Position numbers and translations under genes: made by a program. The notes under the pieces were generated by a model. It did not search any database. It saw only the letters and a program-made list of their open reading frames with translations, and had not been told where the DNA came from. Shown here piece by piece: positions 27,614-38,358 of a stretch of 64,000 bases of DNA; the first letter of the stretch is position 1; each line of letters starts with the position of its first letter. Source of the stretch: Comamonas granuli NBRC 101663 (GTDB taxonomy: Bacteria; Pseudomonadota; Gammaproteobacteria; Burkholderiales; Burkholderiaceae_C); assembly GCF_000739995.1 (NCBI RefSeq), contig NZ_BBJX01000002.1:1-64000 (forward strand), written 5' to 3'.

Positions 27614-27913
27614 ATGGCACTGACACCCCAGGACATCACCCGCATCGCCCATCTGGCGCGGCTGGAACTCACCCCCGAGGAAAGTGGGCGCATGCTCACG
27701 CAGCTCAACGATTTCTTCGCCATCGTCGAGCAGATGCGCGCCGTGGACACCAGCGGCGTGAGTCCGCTGGCGCACCCGGTGGCCGCCGTCCAGGACGTGG
27801 CCCTGCGCCTGCACGCCGACGTGGTGAGCGAGCCCAACCAGCGCGAGGCCAACCAGCAGAGCGCGCCCGCGGTCGAGCGCGGCCTGTTCCTGGTGCCGCG
27901 GGTGATCGAGTAA
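27614..27913 (+). CDS. gatC: Asp/Glu-tRNA amidotransferase subunit C
   Basis: A 99-residue subunit that stabilises GatA on GatB. The N-terminus [19 protein letters not shown] and the segment [19 protein letters not shown] are family hallmarks, and length matches the usual 95-100. GatCAB converts misacylated Glu-tRNA(Gln) or Asp-tRNA(Asn) to the correct aminoacyl-tRNA. It is 10 bp before gatA. Confidence 0.97.
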   Translation: MALTPQDITRIAHLARLELTPEESGRMLTQLNDFFAIVEQMRAVDTSGVSPLAHPVAAVQDVALRLHADVVSEPNQREANQQSAPAVERGLFLVPRVIE

Positions 27914-27923
27914 GGAGCGCGCC

Positions 27924-29420
27924 ATGAACCACCGCACCACCGCCTTGCACGACCTGGGCGTCGCCGAACTGGCCCAGGCCCTGCGCACGCGCCAGGTCTC
28001 GGCCGTCGAGACCGCCCAGCATTTTCTGCAGCGCGCCCGCACGCAGCAGTCCCTGGGCGCATTTCTGAGCCTGAACGAAGACGCCACGCTGGCCCAGGCG
28101 CGCGCGGCCGACGCGCTGCTTGCCAGCGGCAACGCCCCCGCCCTGGCGGGCGTGCCCATCGCGCACAAGGACGTGCTCGTCACGCGCGACTTCCCCACCA
28201 CCGCCGCCAGCCGCATGCTGCAGGGCTACCAGTCGCCCTTCGATGCCACCGTGGTGGCGCGCCTGGCGCAAGCGGGCTGCGTGACGCTGGGCAAGCTCAG
28301 CTGCGATGAGTTCGCCATGGGCGGCTCGAACGAGAGCGCGCACGTGCCCCCCGTGGGCGGCACGGCGCCCCAGCCCGTGCGCAACCCCTGGGACCCGGCG
28401 CGCATCCCGGGCGGCTCCTCGGGCGGCTCGGCCTGCGCCGTGGCCGCGCGCCTCACCCCGGCAGCCACGGGCACGGACACGGGCGGCTCCATCCGCCAGC
28501 CGGCGGCGTTCTGCGGCATCACCGGCATCAAGCCCACCTACGGGCGCGCCAGCCGCTACGGCCTGATCGCCTACGCCTCCAGCCTGGACCAGGCGGGCGT
28601 CATGGCGCATTCGGCCGAGGACTGCGCGCTGCTGCTGTCGCACCTGTGCGGGCCCGACCCCGAGCGCGACTCCACCAGCCTGGACGTGCCGGCCGAAGAC
28701 TTCAGCCGCGCGCTGGACGCCTCCATCGAAGGCCTGCGCATCGGCATCCCCGCCGAGTTCTTCGGCGAAGGCCTGGCCGACGATGTGCGCGCCGCCGTGG
28801 ACGCAGCGCTGCGGCAGTACGAGCAACTGGGCGCCCGCCTGGTGCCCATTGCGCTGCCGCGCACGCAACTGGCCGTGCCCGTGTACTACATCCTGAGCCC
28901 GGCCGAGGCCTCGTCCAACCTGTCGCGCTTCGACGGCGTGCGCTACGGCTACCGCGCCCCCGCGTTCACCGACCTGCTGGACATGTACAAGAAGACCCGC
29001 GCCCAGGGTTTTGGCGACGAGGTCAAGCGCCGCATCATGATAGGCACCTACGTGCTCTCCGAGGGCTACTACGACGCCTACTACCTGCAGGCGCAGAAAA
29101 TCCGCCGCATGATCGCCGACGACTTCCAGGCCGCCTTCGAGCACTGCGACCTGATCGCCGGCCCCGTGGCGCCCACGGTGGCCTGGGAGATCGGCGGCAA
29201 GACCGACCCCGTGGCCAACTACCTGGCCGACATCTACACCCTGCCCGCCTCGCTCGCCGGCCTGCCCGGCATGAGCGTGCCCGCAGGCCAGGGTGCGGGC
29301 GGCATGCCCGTGGGCCTGCAGCTCATCGCCAACTACTTCCAGGAAGGGCGCCTGCTGGGCGCGGCGCACCGCCTGCAGCAGGTCACGGACTTCCACCTGC
29401 AGCGGCCGGCAGGCATCTGA
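27924..29420 (+). CDS. gatA: Asp/Glu-tRNA amidotransferase subunit A
   Basis: A 498-residue amidase-signature enzyme that releases ammonia from glutamine for the GatB reaction. The catalytic lysine lies in [12 protein letters not shown]. The two serines lie in [14 protein letters not shown] and [32 protein letters not shown] is a strongly conserved GatA segment. Start 27924 follows a ribosome site (AAGGAGCG). The gap to gatB is 114 bp and is filled by copies of the dispersed repeat, whereas the family usually has short spacing. Confidence 0.97.
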   Translation: MNHRTTALHDLGVAELAQALRTRQVSAVETAQHFLQRARTQQSLGAFLSLNEDATLAQARAADALLASGNAPALAGVPIAHKDVLVTRDFPTTAASRMLQGYQSPFDATVVARLAQAGCVTLGKLSCDEFAMGGSNESAHVPPVGGTAPQPVRNPWDPARIPGGSSGGSACAVAARLTPAATGTDTGGSIRQPAAFCGITGIKPTYGRASRYGLIAYASSLDQAGVMAHSAEDCALLLSHLCGPDPERDSTSLDVPAEDFSRALDASIEGLRIGIPAEFFGEGLADDVRAAVDAALRQYEQLGARLVPIALPRTQLAVPVYYILSPAEASSNLSRFDGVRYGYRAPAFTDLLDMYKKTRAQGFGDEVKRRIMIGTYVLSEGYYDAYYLQAQKIRRMIADDFQAAFEHCDLIAGPVAPTVAWEIGGKTDPVANYLADIYTLPASLAGLPGMSVPAGQGAGGMPVGLQLIANYFQEGRLLGAAHRLQQVTDFHLQRPAGI

Positions 29421-29423
29421 AAC

Positions 29424-29514
29424 CATAGCTGCCCGCGCTTTATCCATGAGGGTTTGAACTAGTTTTGATACGCAAAACCTTACCCACCAAGCGCGAGCAG
29501 CTCACTTTTTTAGC
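29424..29514. repeat. Composite dispersed repeat between gatA and gatB
   Basis: Two facing partial copies of the ~55-bp repeat occupy the gatA-gatB gap. One is inverted (29424-29455, containing ATAGCTGCCCGCGCTT) and one direct (29473-29514, containing CAAGCGCGAGCAGCT). Together they could fold into a long hairpin within the gatCAB transcript. Confidence 0.6.
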
Positions 29515-29534
29515 AAGACCAGGGCAGGGCACAT

Positions 29535-30998
29535 ATGTCTGCGAAACTCATCCAGGGCTACGAAGTCGTCATCGGCTTTGAGACCCACGCACAACTGGCG
29601 ACCGCCACCAAGATCTTCAGCCGCACCAGCACCGCCTTCGGCGCCGAGCCCAACACCCAGGCCAGCGCCGTGTGCCTGGCCCTGCCGGGCACCCTGCCGG
29701 TGATGAACCGCAAGGCCGTGGAATGCGCCATCCGGCTGGGCCTGGCGCTGGGCTCGCACATCGCGCCGCGCAGCATTTTTGCGCGCAAGAACTACTTCTA
29801 CCCCGACCTGCCCAAGGGCTACCAGATCAGCCAGTTCGAGATTCCCGTGGTGCAGGGCGGCGCGGTGAGCTTCTACCTCGGCGACGAGCAGAAGACCGTG
29901 CGCCTGGTGCGCGCGCACCTGGAGGAGGACGCGGGCAAGTCGCTGCACGAGGAATTCCACGGCATGAGCGGCATCGACCTCAACCGCGCGGGCACGCCGC
30001 TGCTGGAGATCGTGACCGAGCCCGACATGCGCTCCACCGACGAAGCCGTGGCCTACGCCAAGGCGCTGCACCAGATCGTCACCTGGATCGGCATCTGCGA
30101 CGGCAACATGCAGGAGGGGAGCTTCCGCTGCGACGCCAACGTCTCCGTGCGCAAGCCCGGCGCGCCCCTGGGCACGCGCCGCGAGATCAAGAACCTGAAC
30201 TCGTTCAAGAACATGCAGCAGGCGATCGACTACGAGATCCGCTGGCAGATCGAGCAACTGGAGGACGGCCACGCCATCCAGCAGGCCACCGTGCTGTTCG
30301 ACCCCGACACGGGCGAGACGCGCGCCATGCGCAGCAAGGAAGACGCGGCCGACTACCGCTACTTCCCCGACCCCGACCTGCCGCCGCTGGTGATCGCGCC
30401 GGGCTGGATCGACGAAGTGCGCGCCCAGATGCCCGAGCTGCCGCGCGCCATGGCCGCGCGCTTCGTGCAGCAGTACGGCCTGCCCGAGTACGACGCCACC
30501 ACGCTCACGCAAAGCCAGGCCATGGCGGCCTACTTTGAAGACGCCGCCCAGGCCTGCGGCGCGCCCAAGCTGGCGAGCAACTGGGTGATGGGGGAGATCT
30601 CGCGCCGCCTCAACCAGGAGGAGATCGCCATGGAGGCGGTCAAGGTGTCGAGCCGCCAGCTCGCCCAGCTCATCGGCCGCATCCAGGACGGCACCATCAG
30701 CAACAACGCCGCCAAGCAGGTGTTCGACGCGCTGTGGAGCGGCGCAGGCGCCGAGGTGGACGCCGTGATCGAGGCCAAGGGCCTCAAGCAGATGCAGGAT
30801 ACCGGCGCGCTGGAGCAGATCATCGACGCGGTGATTGCCGCCAACCCGGACAATGTGGTGCAGTTCCAGGCCGGCAAGGACAAGGCCTTCAACGCCCTGG
30901 TGGGCCAGGTGATGAAGGCGAGCAAGGGCAAGGCCAACCCGCAGCAGGTCAACGATCTGCTGCGCGCGCGCATCGCCGGGCCGGCCACGCCCTCCTGA
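29535..30998 (+). CDS. gatB: Asp/Glu-tRNA amidotransferase subunit B
   Basis: A 487-residue subunit that phosphorylates and amidates the misacylated tRNA. The N-terminal cradle carries [19 protein letters not shown] and [11 protein letters not shown]-like segments, then [17 protein letters not shown]. The C-terminal tail/YqeY domain has [20 protein letters not shown] and ends [17 protein letters not shown]. Length and ending are normal. It is last in the gatCAB operon and converges on the DUF4124 gene. Confidence 0.97.
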   Translation: MSAKLIQGYEVVIGFETHAQLATATKIFSRTSTAFGAEPNTQASAVCLALPGTLPVMNRKAVECAIRLGLALGSHIAPRSIFARKNYFYPDLPKGYQISQFEIPVVQGGAVSFYLGDEQKTVRLVRAHLEEDAGKSLHEEFHGMSGIDLNRAGTPLLEIVTEPDMRSTDEAVAYAKALHQIVTWIGICDGNMQEGSFRCDANVSVRKPGAPLGTRREIKNLNSFKNMQQAIDYEIRWQIEQLEDGHAIQQATVLFDPDTGETRAMRSKEDAADYRYFPDPDLPPLVIAPGWIDEVRAQMPELPRAMAARFVQQYGLPEYDATTLTQSQAMAAYFEDAAQACGAPKLASNWVMGEISRRLNQEEIAMEAVKVSSRQLAQLIGRIQDGTISNNAAKQVFDALWSGAGAEVDAVIEAKGLKQMQDTGALEQIIDAVIAANPDNVVQFQAGKDKAFNALVGQVMKASKGKANPQQVNDLLRARIAGPATPS

Positions 30999-31003
30999 GC
31001 CCA

Positions 31004-31021
31004 GCGCGCGGCGCCGCGCGC
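31004..31021. repeat. 18-bp perfect GC palindrome between convergent genes
   Basis: GCGCGCGGCGCCGCGCGC is a perfect palindrome between the gatB stop (30998) and the DUF4124 stop (31050). It has no T-run, so it may only be a stable hairpin that protects or separates the two convergent transcripts. Confidence 0.4.
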
Positions 31022-31049
31022 CCGCAGGCCTGGCGCGGCGCGGCGGGCG

Positions 31050-31763
31050 TCAGCGCGCAGCGGGTGCCGGGGCCGCGGTGGCTGCGCCTGCCTGGGCCGG
31101 GGGCGCCAGGCGGCCAGCCCACAGTTGCTTGAGCAGCGCGAGCTCGGCGTCGAAACGCTGGTGCACGCGCGCCTTTTCCTGCTCCTGCGCCGCCAGGAAG
31201 CGCTGCTGCTCGGCGATCTCGTCGGTGTTCTCCAGCGCCCGGCGCTGCAGGGACATGGGCGCCTTGGTCGGGTCCTTGCGGTAGAACTCCATCTCCTCGT
31301 CGATCTTGGTGCGCCGCTCCTGCAGCTCGGCGATGCGCTTTTGCGCCGTGGCCTTGACCTCGTCGATGTGCGCCAGCGCGGCCGCGCGTTCCGCGTCGTG
31401 CGCCGGCTTGTCGGGGTAGCGCGCCAGCAGCACGCGCTCGCGGCGGCGCTCCTCGGCGATGCGGTTGCGCTCTTCCTGCTCCTTGCGCCGCTGCGCCTCC
31501 TGCGCGGCGCGCTCGTTCTCCGACAGCGTGGGGCCGATGACGCGGCGCACCGTGCCCGTGGGGCTGAGCTCGCGCTGCTCGCGGTCCATGCATTCGGGGA
31601 TGGGGCGGTCGGCCGTCAGGCGCCGGCCATTCTTGTCGATGCAGGTGTAGATGTCGGACTTGGGCCCCGGCTGGGCCAGCGCAGCCAGCCCCAGGCCTGC
31701 CAGCAGCAGCCCCGCAGCCCAGCGCACACGCTTCTTGGCAAGTCCGGTCAACAATGCATTCAC
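31050..31763 (-). CDS. DUF4124 domain-containing exported protein
   Basis: A 237-residue protein with a signal peptide (residues about 10-33) followed by a DUF4124-like N-terminal domain ([20 protein letters not shown], with two cysteines). A long Arg/Glu-rich coiled-coil follows ([20 protein letters not shown] onwards) and a Pro/Ala tail. The start is uncertain: a GTG at 31763 overlaps the pyrE stop as GTGA, while a TTG at 31754 lies 8 nt after AGGAG. Either keeps the whole signal peptide. Function unknown; its placement after pyrE suggests simple co-transcription. Confidence 0.85.
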   Translation of the reverse strand: MNALLTGLAKKRVRWAAGLLLAGLGLAALAQPGPKSDIYTCIDKNGRRLTADRPIPECMDREQRELSPTGTVRRVIGPTLSENERAAQEAQRRKEQEERNRIAEERRRERVLLARYPDKPAHDAERAAALAHIDEVKATAQKRIAELQERRTKIDEEMEFYRKDPTKAPMSLQRRALENTDEIAEQQRFLAAQEQEKARVHQRFDAELALLKQLWAGRLAPPAQAGAATAAPAPAAR

Positions 31764-32449
31764 TCCTGCTCGACACCATAGCGCTGGCGGTAGGCCAGCA
31801 CGCGTTCGTGGTGGGCGGCCATGTCGGCCGAGCCACGCTCCGATAGGTAAAGCAATAAGTCTGCCAGCGTAGCGATAGCGCAAACCTGCAGGCCGAGCTG
31901 GCTACGCACATACTGTACGGCACTGTAGGGCACGTCCTGCCCGTTTTCCGTGGCCATTTCCTGGCGGTCCAGGGCGATGGCCATGGCGTAGGGCGTGGCG
32001 CCGGCGGCGCGGATCAGGGCGATGGACTCGCGCGCCGCCGTGCCCGCGGACATCACGTCGTCGATGATGAGCACGCGCCCCCGCAGCGGCGCGCCGACCA
32101 GCGTGCCGCCCTCGCCGTGGTCCTTGGCCTCCTTGCGGTTGTAGGCAAAGGGCACATTGCGGCCCTGGCGCGCCAGCTCCACGGCCACGGTGGCGGCCAG
32201 GGGAATGCCCTTGTACGCCGGGCCGAACACCATGTCGAATTCCACGCCGCTGGCCAGCAGCGCCTGGGCGTAGAACTGCGCCAGGCGCCCGAGCTTGGCG
32301 CCATCGTCGAACAGCCCGGCATTGAAGAAATAGGGGCTCATGCGGCCCGCCTTGGTCTTGAACTCGCCAAAGCGCAGCACGCCCGCCTCCACGGCGAAAC
32401 GCACGAAGTCCTGCGCCAGCGCGCCCGGGGGGTTGCCTTGTCCGGCCAT
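31760..32449 (-). CDS. pyrE: Orotate phosphoribosyltransferase
   Basis: A 229-residue enzyme making orotidine monophosphate from orotate and PRPP in pyrimidine synthesis. The PRPP-binding motif is [36 protein letters not shown] is the N-terminal substrate region and [14 protein letters not shown] the catalytic loop start, with [16 protein letters not shown] completing it. Start 32449 (MAGQGNPPG) matches the normal length; a 21-codon upstream extension is rejected. It is co-directional with rsmA and the DUF4124 gene. Confidence 0.96.
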   Translation of the reverse strand: MAGQGNPPGALAQDFVRFAVEAGVLRFGEFKTKAGRMSPYFFNAGLFDDGAKLGRLAQFYAQALLASGVEFDMVFGPAYKGIPLAATVAVELARQGRNVPFAYNRKEAKDHGEGGTLVGAPLRGRVLIIDDVMSAGTAARESIALIRAAGATPYAMAIALDRQEMATENGQDVPYSAVQYVRSQLGLQVCAIATLADLLLYLSERGSADMAAHHERVLAYRQRYGVEQE

Positions 32450-32530
32450 GGGTGTGTCCTTATGCAGTGATGCCCCGGCATTGTAGGGACGGCCGCGCCG
32501 CCCGGCTGACAAGTTTGTTCGCCAGGACGG

Positions 32531-33289
32531 TCACATTCCCGCGGCCAGGGCGGTGTACTCGTGCGCCGGCACCTCCTCGGCGCGGCGCTGCACGTCGAAG
32601 CCGCCCGCGTAGCCGCGCGCCTCCAGCCAGCGCCCCAGGGTGTGGCGCAGCAGCTTGCGCCGCTGGCTGAAGGCGACCTGCACCAACTCCTCCAGCAGGG
32701 CGGCATCGAGCGCCACGGGCGCCGCGTGCGGCCGCATGCGCACGACGGCGCTGTCCACGCGCGGCGGCGGCTCGAAGCTCTCGGGCGGCACGAAGAGCAC
32801 GTTCTCCATGGCGTAGCGCCACTGCAGCATGACCGACAGGCGGCCGTAGTCGGCCGTCGCGGGGGCGGCGACCATGCGGTCTATCACCTCCTTTTGCAGC
32901 ATGAAATGCTGGTCGGCGATGACGTCCACATAGCGCAGCAGGTGGAACAGGATGGGCGTGGAGATGTTGTACGGCAGGTTGCCGACCACTCGGAGGTGCG
33001 CCGCCCCCAGCGCTTGCGCCACCTGCGCAAAATCGACTTTCAGCACATCGGATTCGATGACCTGCAATTGCGGGTGCTGGCGCAGCCGCTGGGCGAGGTC
33101 GCGGTCGAGCTCGACGACGGTGAGCCGCCCCAGGCGCTCGACCAGCGGCTGGGTGAGCGCAGCCAGGCCCGGCCCGATCTCGACCATGGGCTGGCCGGGC
33201 TGCGGCGCGATGGCGCGCACGATGGCGTCGATGATGGCCGGGTCCGACAGGAAATGCTGTCCGAAGCGCTTTCTGGGAATGTGCTTCAT
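32531..33289 (-). CDS. rsmA: 16S rRNA dimethyladenosine methyltransferase
   Basis: A 252-residue enzyme (KsgA) that dimethylates A1518 and A1519 of 16S rRNA late in 30S assembly. It begins [17 protein letters not shown], with the SAM motif [17 protein letters not shown] and the catalytic NLPYNI. The C-terminal small domain ([15 protein letters not shown]) is present. The start overlaps the surA stop by four bases, the common lptD-surA-rsmA order. Confidence 0.96.
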   Translation of the reverse strand: MKHIPRKRFGQHFLSDPAIIDAIVRAIAPQPGQPMVEIGPGLAALTQPLVERLGRLTVVELDRDLAQRLRQHPQLQVIESDVLKVDFAQVAQALGAAHLRVVGNLPYNISTPILFHLLRYVDVIADQHFMLQKEVIDRMVAAPATADYGRLSVMLQWRYAMENVLFVPPESFEPPPRVDSAVVRMRPHAAPVALDAALLEELVQVAFSQRRKLLRHTLGRWLEARGYAGGFDVQRRAEEVPAHEYTALAAGM

Positions 33290-34677
33290 TGCGGCGGATC
33301 GCGGTATTCGACGTAGGCGCGCGCGCGCTGCTCCTGGGCCCAGGTGGCGTAGGCGTCCTCGGTCTTCTTCTGGCGCACGGCCTGGCGCGCGAGTTCGCGC
33401 TGCTCGCGCGACGTCAGGCGCTGCTCGCGCCGCTCCAGCAGCTGGATCAGGTGCACGCCAAAGCGCGAGACCAGCGGCTGGCCGATCTCACCGGGCTTGA
33501 GGGCGTCCATGGCCTCCTCGAACTCGGGCACGAAGCTGCCGGGGTTGACCCAGCCCAGGTCGCCGCCCTGCTTGGCGCTGCCGTCCTGCGAGTGCTCGCG
33601 CGCGAGCTGGGCGAAGTCGGCCTGGCCCGCGAGGATGCGCTGGCGGTAGTCGGCAAGCTGCGCGGCCGCAGCAGCCTCGCTCAGTTGCGCCCCGGTGCGC
33701 AGCAGGATGTGGCGCGCATGGCTTTGCACCACGGTGGCGGGCATGCCGCCGCGGCTCTTGTCGAGCAGCTTGAGCACGTGAAAGCCGGCGCCCGAGCGCA
33801 CGGGCCCGGCCACGCCGCCCACGGCCAGCGGGGCCGTGGCCTGCACGAACAGCTCCGGGTAGCGGTCGGCGCTGCGCAGACCCATCGCGCCGCCCGTGCC
33901 GGCGGCGCCGGGGGCATCGGAGAACTCGCGCGCCAGGGCGGCAAAGTCGCCCCCGCTGCGCGCCTTGTCGGCCACGCCCTGGGCGCGCGCCTGGGCGGCG
34001 GCGATCTGCGCCGCGCTGGCGCCCTCGGGCACGGCGATGAGGATGTGCGCCAGGTTGATCTCGGCGCGCGCGGCGGCGCCCGCCAGGGAGGTCTGCTCGC
34101 GCAGGAACTGGTCGATCTCGGGCTCGCTCACGCGCACGCGCGCATCGACCTCGCGCTCGCGCAGGCGCTGCAGCAGGAGCTGGCGGCGCAGCTCCTGGCG
34201 GAACTGCTCGCGCGAGACGCCGTCGGCCGCCAGGCGCCGGTACATCTCGGCTTCGCTGACCTCGTTGCGCCGCGCAATGTTCTGCGCCGCCTGGTCGATG
34301 GCCAGGTCGTCCGCCGTGATGCCGCCCTCGCGCGCGAGCTGCATCAGGGCCTTCTCGACGATGATCTGCTCCATCATCTCGTGCGCCAGCACGTCCAGCG
34401 GCGGCTGCGCCTCGCCGGCGCGCGCGAGCTGGCGCTGCAAGCGCTGCGCGCGCGCGCGCACCTCGTTGTTGGTGACGGGCTCGGAGTTGACCACGGCGAC
34501 GATGTAGTCGGCCTGGCGCTGGGCCGGCGCGGCGGGCGCGGCCGCGGGCGCCGCGACAGGCGGCACCAGCGCAGGGCGCGCTGCCCCCGGCAGGCGTACG
34601 CCCGGCTGGGCCAGGGCACCCGGCGGCACGAGGATGGCCAGGGCCACAAGGCCGGCGGCGATGGCACGTGTTGTCAT
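33286..34677 (-). CDS. surA: Periplasmic chaperone/peptidyl-prolyl isomerase SurA
   Basis: A 463-residue periplasmic chaperone for outer-membrane proteins, including LptD. A signal peptide ([19 protein letters not shown]) is followed by an Ala/Pro linker. The SurA N-domain ([20 protein letters not shown]) comes next, then two parvulin domains: the first around [17 protein letters not shown], the second around [18 protein letters not shown]. The C-terminal part [15 protein letters not shown] closes the fold. It is 13 bp after lptD. Confidence 0.96.
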   Translation of the reverse strand: MTTRAIAAGLVALAILVPPGALAQPGVRLPGAARPALVPPVAAPAAAPAAPAQRQADYIVAVVNSEPVTNNEVRARAQRLQRQLARAGEAQPPLDVLAHEMMEQIIVEKALMQLAREGGITADDLAIDQAAQNIARRNEVSEAEMYRRLAADGVSREQFRQELRRQLLLQRLREREVDARVRVSEPEIDQFLREQTSLAGAAARAEINLAHILIAVPEGASAAQIAAAQARAQGVADKARSGGDFAALAREFSDAPGAAGTGGAMGLRSADRYPELFVQATAPLAVGGVAGPVRSGAGFHVLKLLDKSRGGMPATVVQSHARHILLRTGAQLSEAAAAAQLADYRQRILAGQADFAQLAREHSQDGSAKQGGDLGWVNPGSFVPEFEEAMDALKPGEIGQPLVSRFGVHLIQLLERREQRLTSREQRELARQAVRQKKTEDAYATWAQEQRARAYVEYRDPPQ

Positions 34678-34690
34678 GGTGGGCAGTGCG

Positions 34691-37096
34691 TTAGTCGTAG
34701 TTGCTGAAACGGCTGGGGGGACGCTCCTGATCGCGCAGGTAGCGGTAGCCGGGGATATTCTGCTGCAGGCTGGCCAGCGGGTTGGCGCCCAGGCTCAGGC
34801 GCGAGAAGCCGACGAACTCGATCTGGAACAGCAGCCGGGTGTTGGAGGTCTGCAGGCTGTTCTGCAGGCGCTCGAGCACGACGCGGCCGATCCAGCAGCA
34901 GCTGTCGTACTCGAAGCCGATCACGGTGTCCACGAGCTTGCGCTCCTGCAGGCTGTAGTTCAGGCGGCCCACGCTGTACCAGCGCGCGCGCCCGGAGCCC
35001 GTGCCGGCCGGCGCGCCAAAGAGGCCGTCGAGCGGCCACTGCCAGCCCACGTCCACCTGCTCGCTGGTGCCGCGCTGCAGGCGGTAGGCGGCGCTTACCA
35101 CGCGGTAGGCACCGGGCTGGTAGCGGGCGGCGATGGTCGAGCGCACCGAGCGCCGCGTCTTGGGGTTGAACTGCACGGTGGAATCGAAGCCCCACTCGCT
35201 CGTCCAGTTCACGGCGGCGCCCAGCATCACGTCGGACAGGCGCTCGCTCACCGGCGCCTGCCCGGGCAGCTGGACCTTCTGGTCGGCAAAGCGCAGGCGC
35301 TGGGCGATGCCCAGGCGCGCCGCCTCGGCCCCGGTGCCGGAGTCGAGCAGGCGCGTGGTCACGCCCAGGGTGAGCAGATTGTTGTCGGCAATGCGGTCCT
35401 GGCCGCCGAAGGCGTTCTCGGTGTAGATGGTGGCGAAGTTGAAGTCGTTGGCCGCCGTGTCGTACAGCGGCAGCATGCTCTGGTCGCGGTACGGCGTGTA
35501 GGTGTAGAAGGCGCGCGGCTCCAGCGTCTGCAGAAAGCCGCGGCCGAAGAACTGCGCCTCGCGCTCGAAGTACAGCCCGCTGTCCAGGCTGAAGGTGGGC
35601 AGCGCGCGGCTGGCCGAGCGCAGGCCGCCGGGCAGCAGGCTGTCGAACTGGTAGTGGCTGGCATGCCACTGCAGGCGCGGGGTGAGAAAGCCCGCGCTCG
35701 TCAGGAAGGGGCGGCTGAGCTGCCCCAGCAGGTAGCTGCGCCGCGCGTTGGGCTGGCCCGTGAGGCGCGGCTCGGCCTGAAAGCGCGTGGTGTCGAGCTC
35801 CAGGCTGGCGTCGAAGCCGCCCGCCAGGTGCTGGGGCGCATAGCGCCACTGCCACTGCGGCAGACGGTCGAAGGGCGGCACGATGGGGGCGCTGGCGTCC
35901 TGCAGCGTCTGCCACTTGAGGGTGCGCAGGCGCATGCTGACATCGCCCGCCGACCAGGTGAACAGCGCATCGCCCGGCAGCAGGCGTTCGCGCACCTTCT
36001 GCGTGCCGTAGGACATGTCGCGCCAGTGGGAGAAGTCGCGCCAGTAGTCGTCATCGCTCACGCGGCGCAGGTTGAGCTGCAGGCCCGCCGTGCCCAGGGG
36101 CACGGCCACGGCGCCGTTGTGCTCCAGTGCGTAGCTCCAGCGCGTGCTGCCGCGCAGACGGTCGCTGGGCAGCACGTCGGCGCGCACGCGCCCCTGGTAG
36201 CCGGGCTCCAGGTAGCGGAACTCGCCGCCGAGCTGCACGCCGCGCTTGGCCAGCAAGGCGCCCTGCAGGGTGGCATCGCGGTTGGGGGCGATGTTCCAGT
36301 AATACGGCTGGGCATATTCGAAGCCGTTGGTGCTGTCCAGGCCCAGGGTGGGCGGCAGCAGGCCGGATTTGCGCTTGTCCGACAGGGGAAAGCTGATGCC
36401 GGGCATGGGCAGGATGGGCACGCCCTGGAATTCGAGCACGGCGTTCTCGGCCGAGCCCACTTCCTCCTGCTGGTCCAGGTGGATGCGCTCGGCGCGCAGC
36501 ACCCAGTCGGGGCGCCAATCGGCGGCGTCCTCGCGCGTGCAGGTGGTGTAGGTGCCCTGGTGCACGTCGGCACGGTCGCGGTCCAGGAAGTCCACGCGCG
36601 TGGACTCGCCGTGGGCGCCGTTGGCGAGCAGGCGGTAGCGCGCATCGGTGAAGAAGCCCTCGAAGGCATCGACGTGCAATTGCAGCACCGAGCCCTCGTA
36701 GACATTGCCCGCGCGGTGGATGCGCACCTGCCCCGTGGCGCGCGCCAGGTCGTCGGGCGCGGTGTACTCCATGCGCTGGGCGCGGATCACGGTGTCGCCG
36801 CGGCGCAGCTCGGCATTGCCCTCGATCTCGGCGCGGATGTCGGGCTGGCCCGTGATGCGGTCGCCAAAGACGAACACCGGCAACTGCGCCCGCGCGGCCT
36901 CGGGAATGGTCTCGGCCAGCGCGGGGCTGGCGCGCAGGTGGGGCGGCTCGTCCCAGGCGCTGGCCTGCGCCCAGGCGCCCAGCGGCAGCACCCCCGCCAG
37001 CACCGCCGCCAGGCGCGCCACGGGCCGCAGCCCACCGGGCAGGTGCTGCGGGCGGCGCCGGGGGCGGGAGGGGTGCTGAGGATGCAAAAAGGTCAT
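34691..37096 (-). CDS. lptD: LPS-assembly outer-membrane protein LptD
   Basis: An 801-residue outer-membrane beta-barrel that inserts lipopolysaccharide into the outer leaflet. A signal peptide (residues to about 44) precedes the periplasmic beta-jellyroll (IEGNAELRRGDTVIRAQRME) and the barrel. For the disulfides of E. coli LptD there is one cysteine at C186 (YTTCTRED) and the C-terminal pair C733-C734 (YDSCCWIG). The far N-terminal cysteine is not present. FPLSDKRKSGLLPPTLGLDS is a strongly conserved region. It heads the lptD-surA-rsmA-pyrE group and is divergent from the cell-wall sugar kinase gene. Confidence 0.96.
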   Translation of the reverse strand: MTFLHPQHPSRPRRRPQHLPGGLRPVARLAAVLAGVLPLGAWAQASAWDEPPHLRASPALAETIPEAARAQLPVFVFGDRITGQPDIRAEIEGNAELRRGDTVIRAQRMEYTAPDDLARATGQVRIHRAGNVYEGSVLQLHVDAFEGFFTDARYRLLANGAHGESTRVDFLDRDRADVHQGTYTTCTREDAADWRPDWVLRAERIHLDQQEEVGSAENAVLEFQGVPILPMPGISFPLSDKRKSGLLPPTLGLDSTNGFEYAQPYYWNIAPNRDATLQGALLAKRGVQLGGEFRYLEPGYQGRVRADVLPSDRLRGSTRWSYALEHNGAVAVPLGTAGLQLNLRRVSDDDYWRDFSHWRDMSYGTQKVRERLLPGDALFTWSAGDVSMRLRTLKWQTLQDASAPIVPPFDRLPQWQWRYAPQHLAGGFDASLELDTTRFQAEPRLTGQPNARRSYLLGQLSRPFLTSAGFLTPRLQWHASHYQFDSLLPGGLRSASRALPTFSLDSGLYFEREAQFFGRGFLQTLEPRAFYTYTPYRDQSMLPLYDTAANDFNFATIYTENAFGGQDRIADNNLLTLGVTTRLLDSGTGAEAARLGIAQRLRFADQKVQLPGQAPVSERLSDVMLGAAVNWTSEWGFDSTVQFNPKTRRSVRSTIAARYQPGAYRVVSAAYRLQRGTSEQVDVGWQWPLDGLFGAPAGTGSGRARWYSVGRLNYSLQERKLVDTVIGFEYDSCCWIGRVVLERLQNSLQTSNTRLLFQIEFVGFSRLSLGANPLASLQQNIPGYRYLRDQERPPSRFSNYD

Positions 37097-37174
37097 GGGT
37101 GGGCTGGCCAGGGCGCGGCGGCTGCGCTGCAGCGGCCGGGCCGGACATACCGGGTTTGTAGAATTCGATTATCC

Positions 37175-38293
37175 ATGAGCCACCCTGCCCCACCTGCATC
37201 CCCGGCCAGCGCCCACGCGGCCGTGACCTGGGCCGACCCCGCGCGCCAGGCGGCCTTCGACGCCTGGCTCGCCCCCCTGGCCGCCGCCCACGGCCTGCAG
37301 CCCGCCAGCCTGCGGCCGGCATCGAGCGACGCGAGCTTTCGCCGCTACCTGCGCGTGGACACCGCCACGCCGGGCCGCAGCTGCATCGTGATGGACGCCC
37401 CGCCCGACAAGGAGGACTGCCGCCCCTTCGTGCAGGTGCAGGCGCTGATGCAGCAGGCCGGGCTGAACGTGCCGCAGATCCTGGCCTGGGACGCCGCGCA
37501 CGGCTTCATGCTGCTGTCCGACCTGGGGCCGCACACGCTGATGCAGGCCCTGGACCCCGCCGACCCGCAGAAAGCCCACCCCTGGTACCTGCAGGCCATC
37601 GACCTGCTGGTGGACTGGCAAAAGGCCTCGCGCCCCGGCGTGCTGCCGCCCTATGACGAAGCCCTGCTGCAGCGCGAGCTGGCCCTGTTCCCCGACTGGT
37701 ACCTGGCGCGCCACCGCCAGGTCACGCTGACGGAGGCGCAGCAGCAGATGCTCACGCGCACCTTCGCCGCCATCGTGGCGAACAATCTGCAGGCGCCACA
37801 GGTCTTCGTGCACCGCGACTTCATGCCGCGCAACCTCATGCAGCCCGTGCACGCCGGCGCGCCGCCGGGCGTGCTGGACTTCCAGGACGCGGTGTATGGC
37901 CCCATCACCTACGACATCGCCAGCCTGCTGCGCGACGCCTTCCTGAGCTGGGAGGAGGATTTCGTCATCGACATCACCGTGCGCTACTGGGAGAAGGCGC
38001 GCAAGGCCGGCCTGCTGGGCGCGGCCAGCGCGAGTGGCTGGGGCCAGGACTTCGGCGAGTTCTACCGCGCCGTGGAATGGATGGGCCTGCAGCGCCACCT
38101 GAAGGTGGCCGGCATCTTCGCGCGCCTGACGCTGCGCGACGGCAAGCCGCAGTACCTGCAGGATGCGCCGCGCTTCATCGGCTACATCCGCTCCACCGCC
38201 AGCCGCTACCGCGAGCTGGCGCCGCTCTTGCGCTTCATCAACGAAGTGGAGCAGGTGCAGGAAACCATCGGCTACGCCTACGGTCGCATGTGA
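37175..38293 (+). CDS. amgK: Aminoglycoside-phosphotransferase-like kinase, probable cell-wall sugar kinase
   Basis: A 372-residue kinase of the aminoglycoside phosphotransferase superfamily. The ATP-binding lobe has SSDASFRRYLRVDT and CIVMDAPPDKEDCRPF. The catalytic loop is VFVHRDFMPRNLM, and the metal motif VLDFQDAVYGPITYD. In Pseudomonas putida the relative AmgK phosphorylates N-acetylmuramic acid in peptidoglycan recycling, beside murU and near lptD. Here it is divergent from lptD by 78 bp, which supports the identity, but murU is not next to it. Substrate is thus inferred. Confidence 0.85.
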   Translation: MSHPAPPASPASAHAAVTWADPARQAAFDAWLAPLAAAHGLQPASLRPASSDASFRRYLRVDTATPGRSCIVMDAPPDKEDCRPFVQVQALMQQAGLNVPQILAWDAAHGFMLLSDLGPHTLMQALDPADPQKAHPWYLQAIDLLVDWQKASRPGVLPPYDEALLQRELALFPDWYLARHRQVTLTEAQQQMLTRTFAAIVANNLQAPQVFVHRDFMPRNLMQPVHAGAPPGVLDFQDAVYGPITYDIASLLRDAFLSWEEDFVIDITVRYWEKARKAGLLGAASASGWGQDFGEFYRAVEWMGLQRHLKVAGIFARLTLRDGKPQYLQDAPRFIGYIRSTASRYRELAPLLRFINEVEQVQETIGYAYGRM

Positions 38294-38300
38294 ATAAAAG

Positions 38301-38356
38301 CAAAAACAGCCTGAAGCGCTTATGTATCAAGCGCCACCAGCTACCAATTGAATAGC
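38301..38356 (+). repeat. Dispersed ~55-bp repeat, copy before rsmE
   Basis: The copy begins CAAAAACAGCCTGAAGCGCT, then TCAAGCGCCACCAGCT, and ends TGAATAGC. It fills the 65-bp gap between the sugar kinase and rsmE, ending 2 bp before the rsmE ATG and so replacing any usual ribosome-site region. Confidence 0.7.
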
Positions 38357-38358
38357 AC

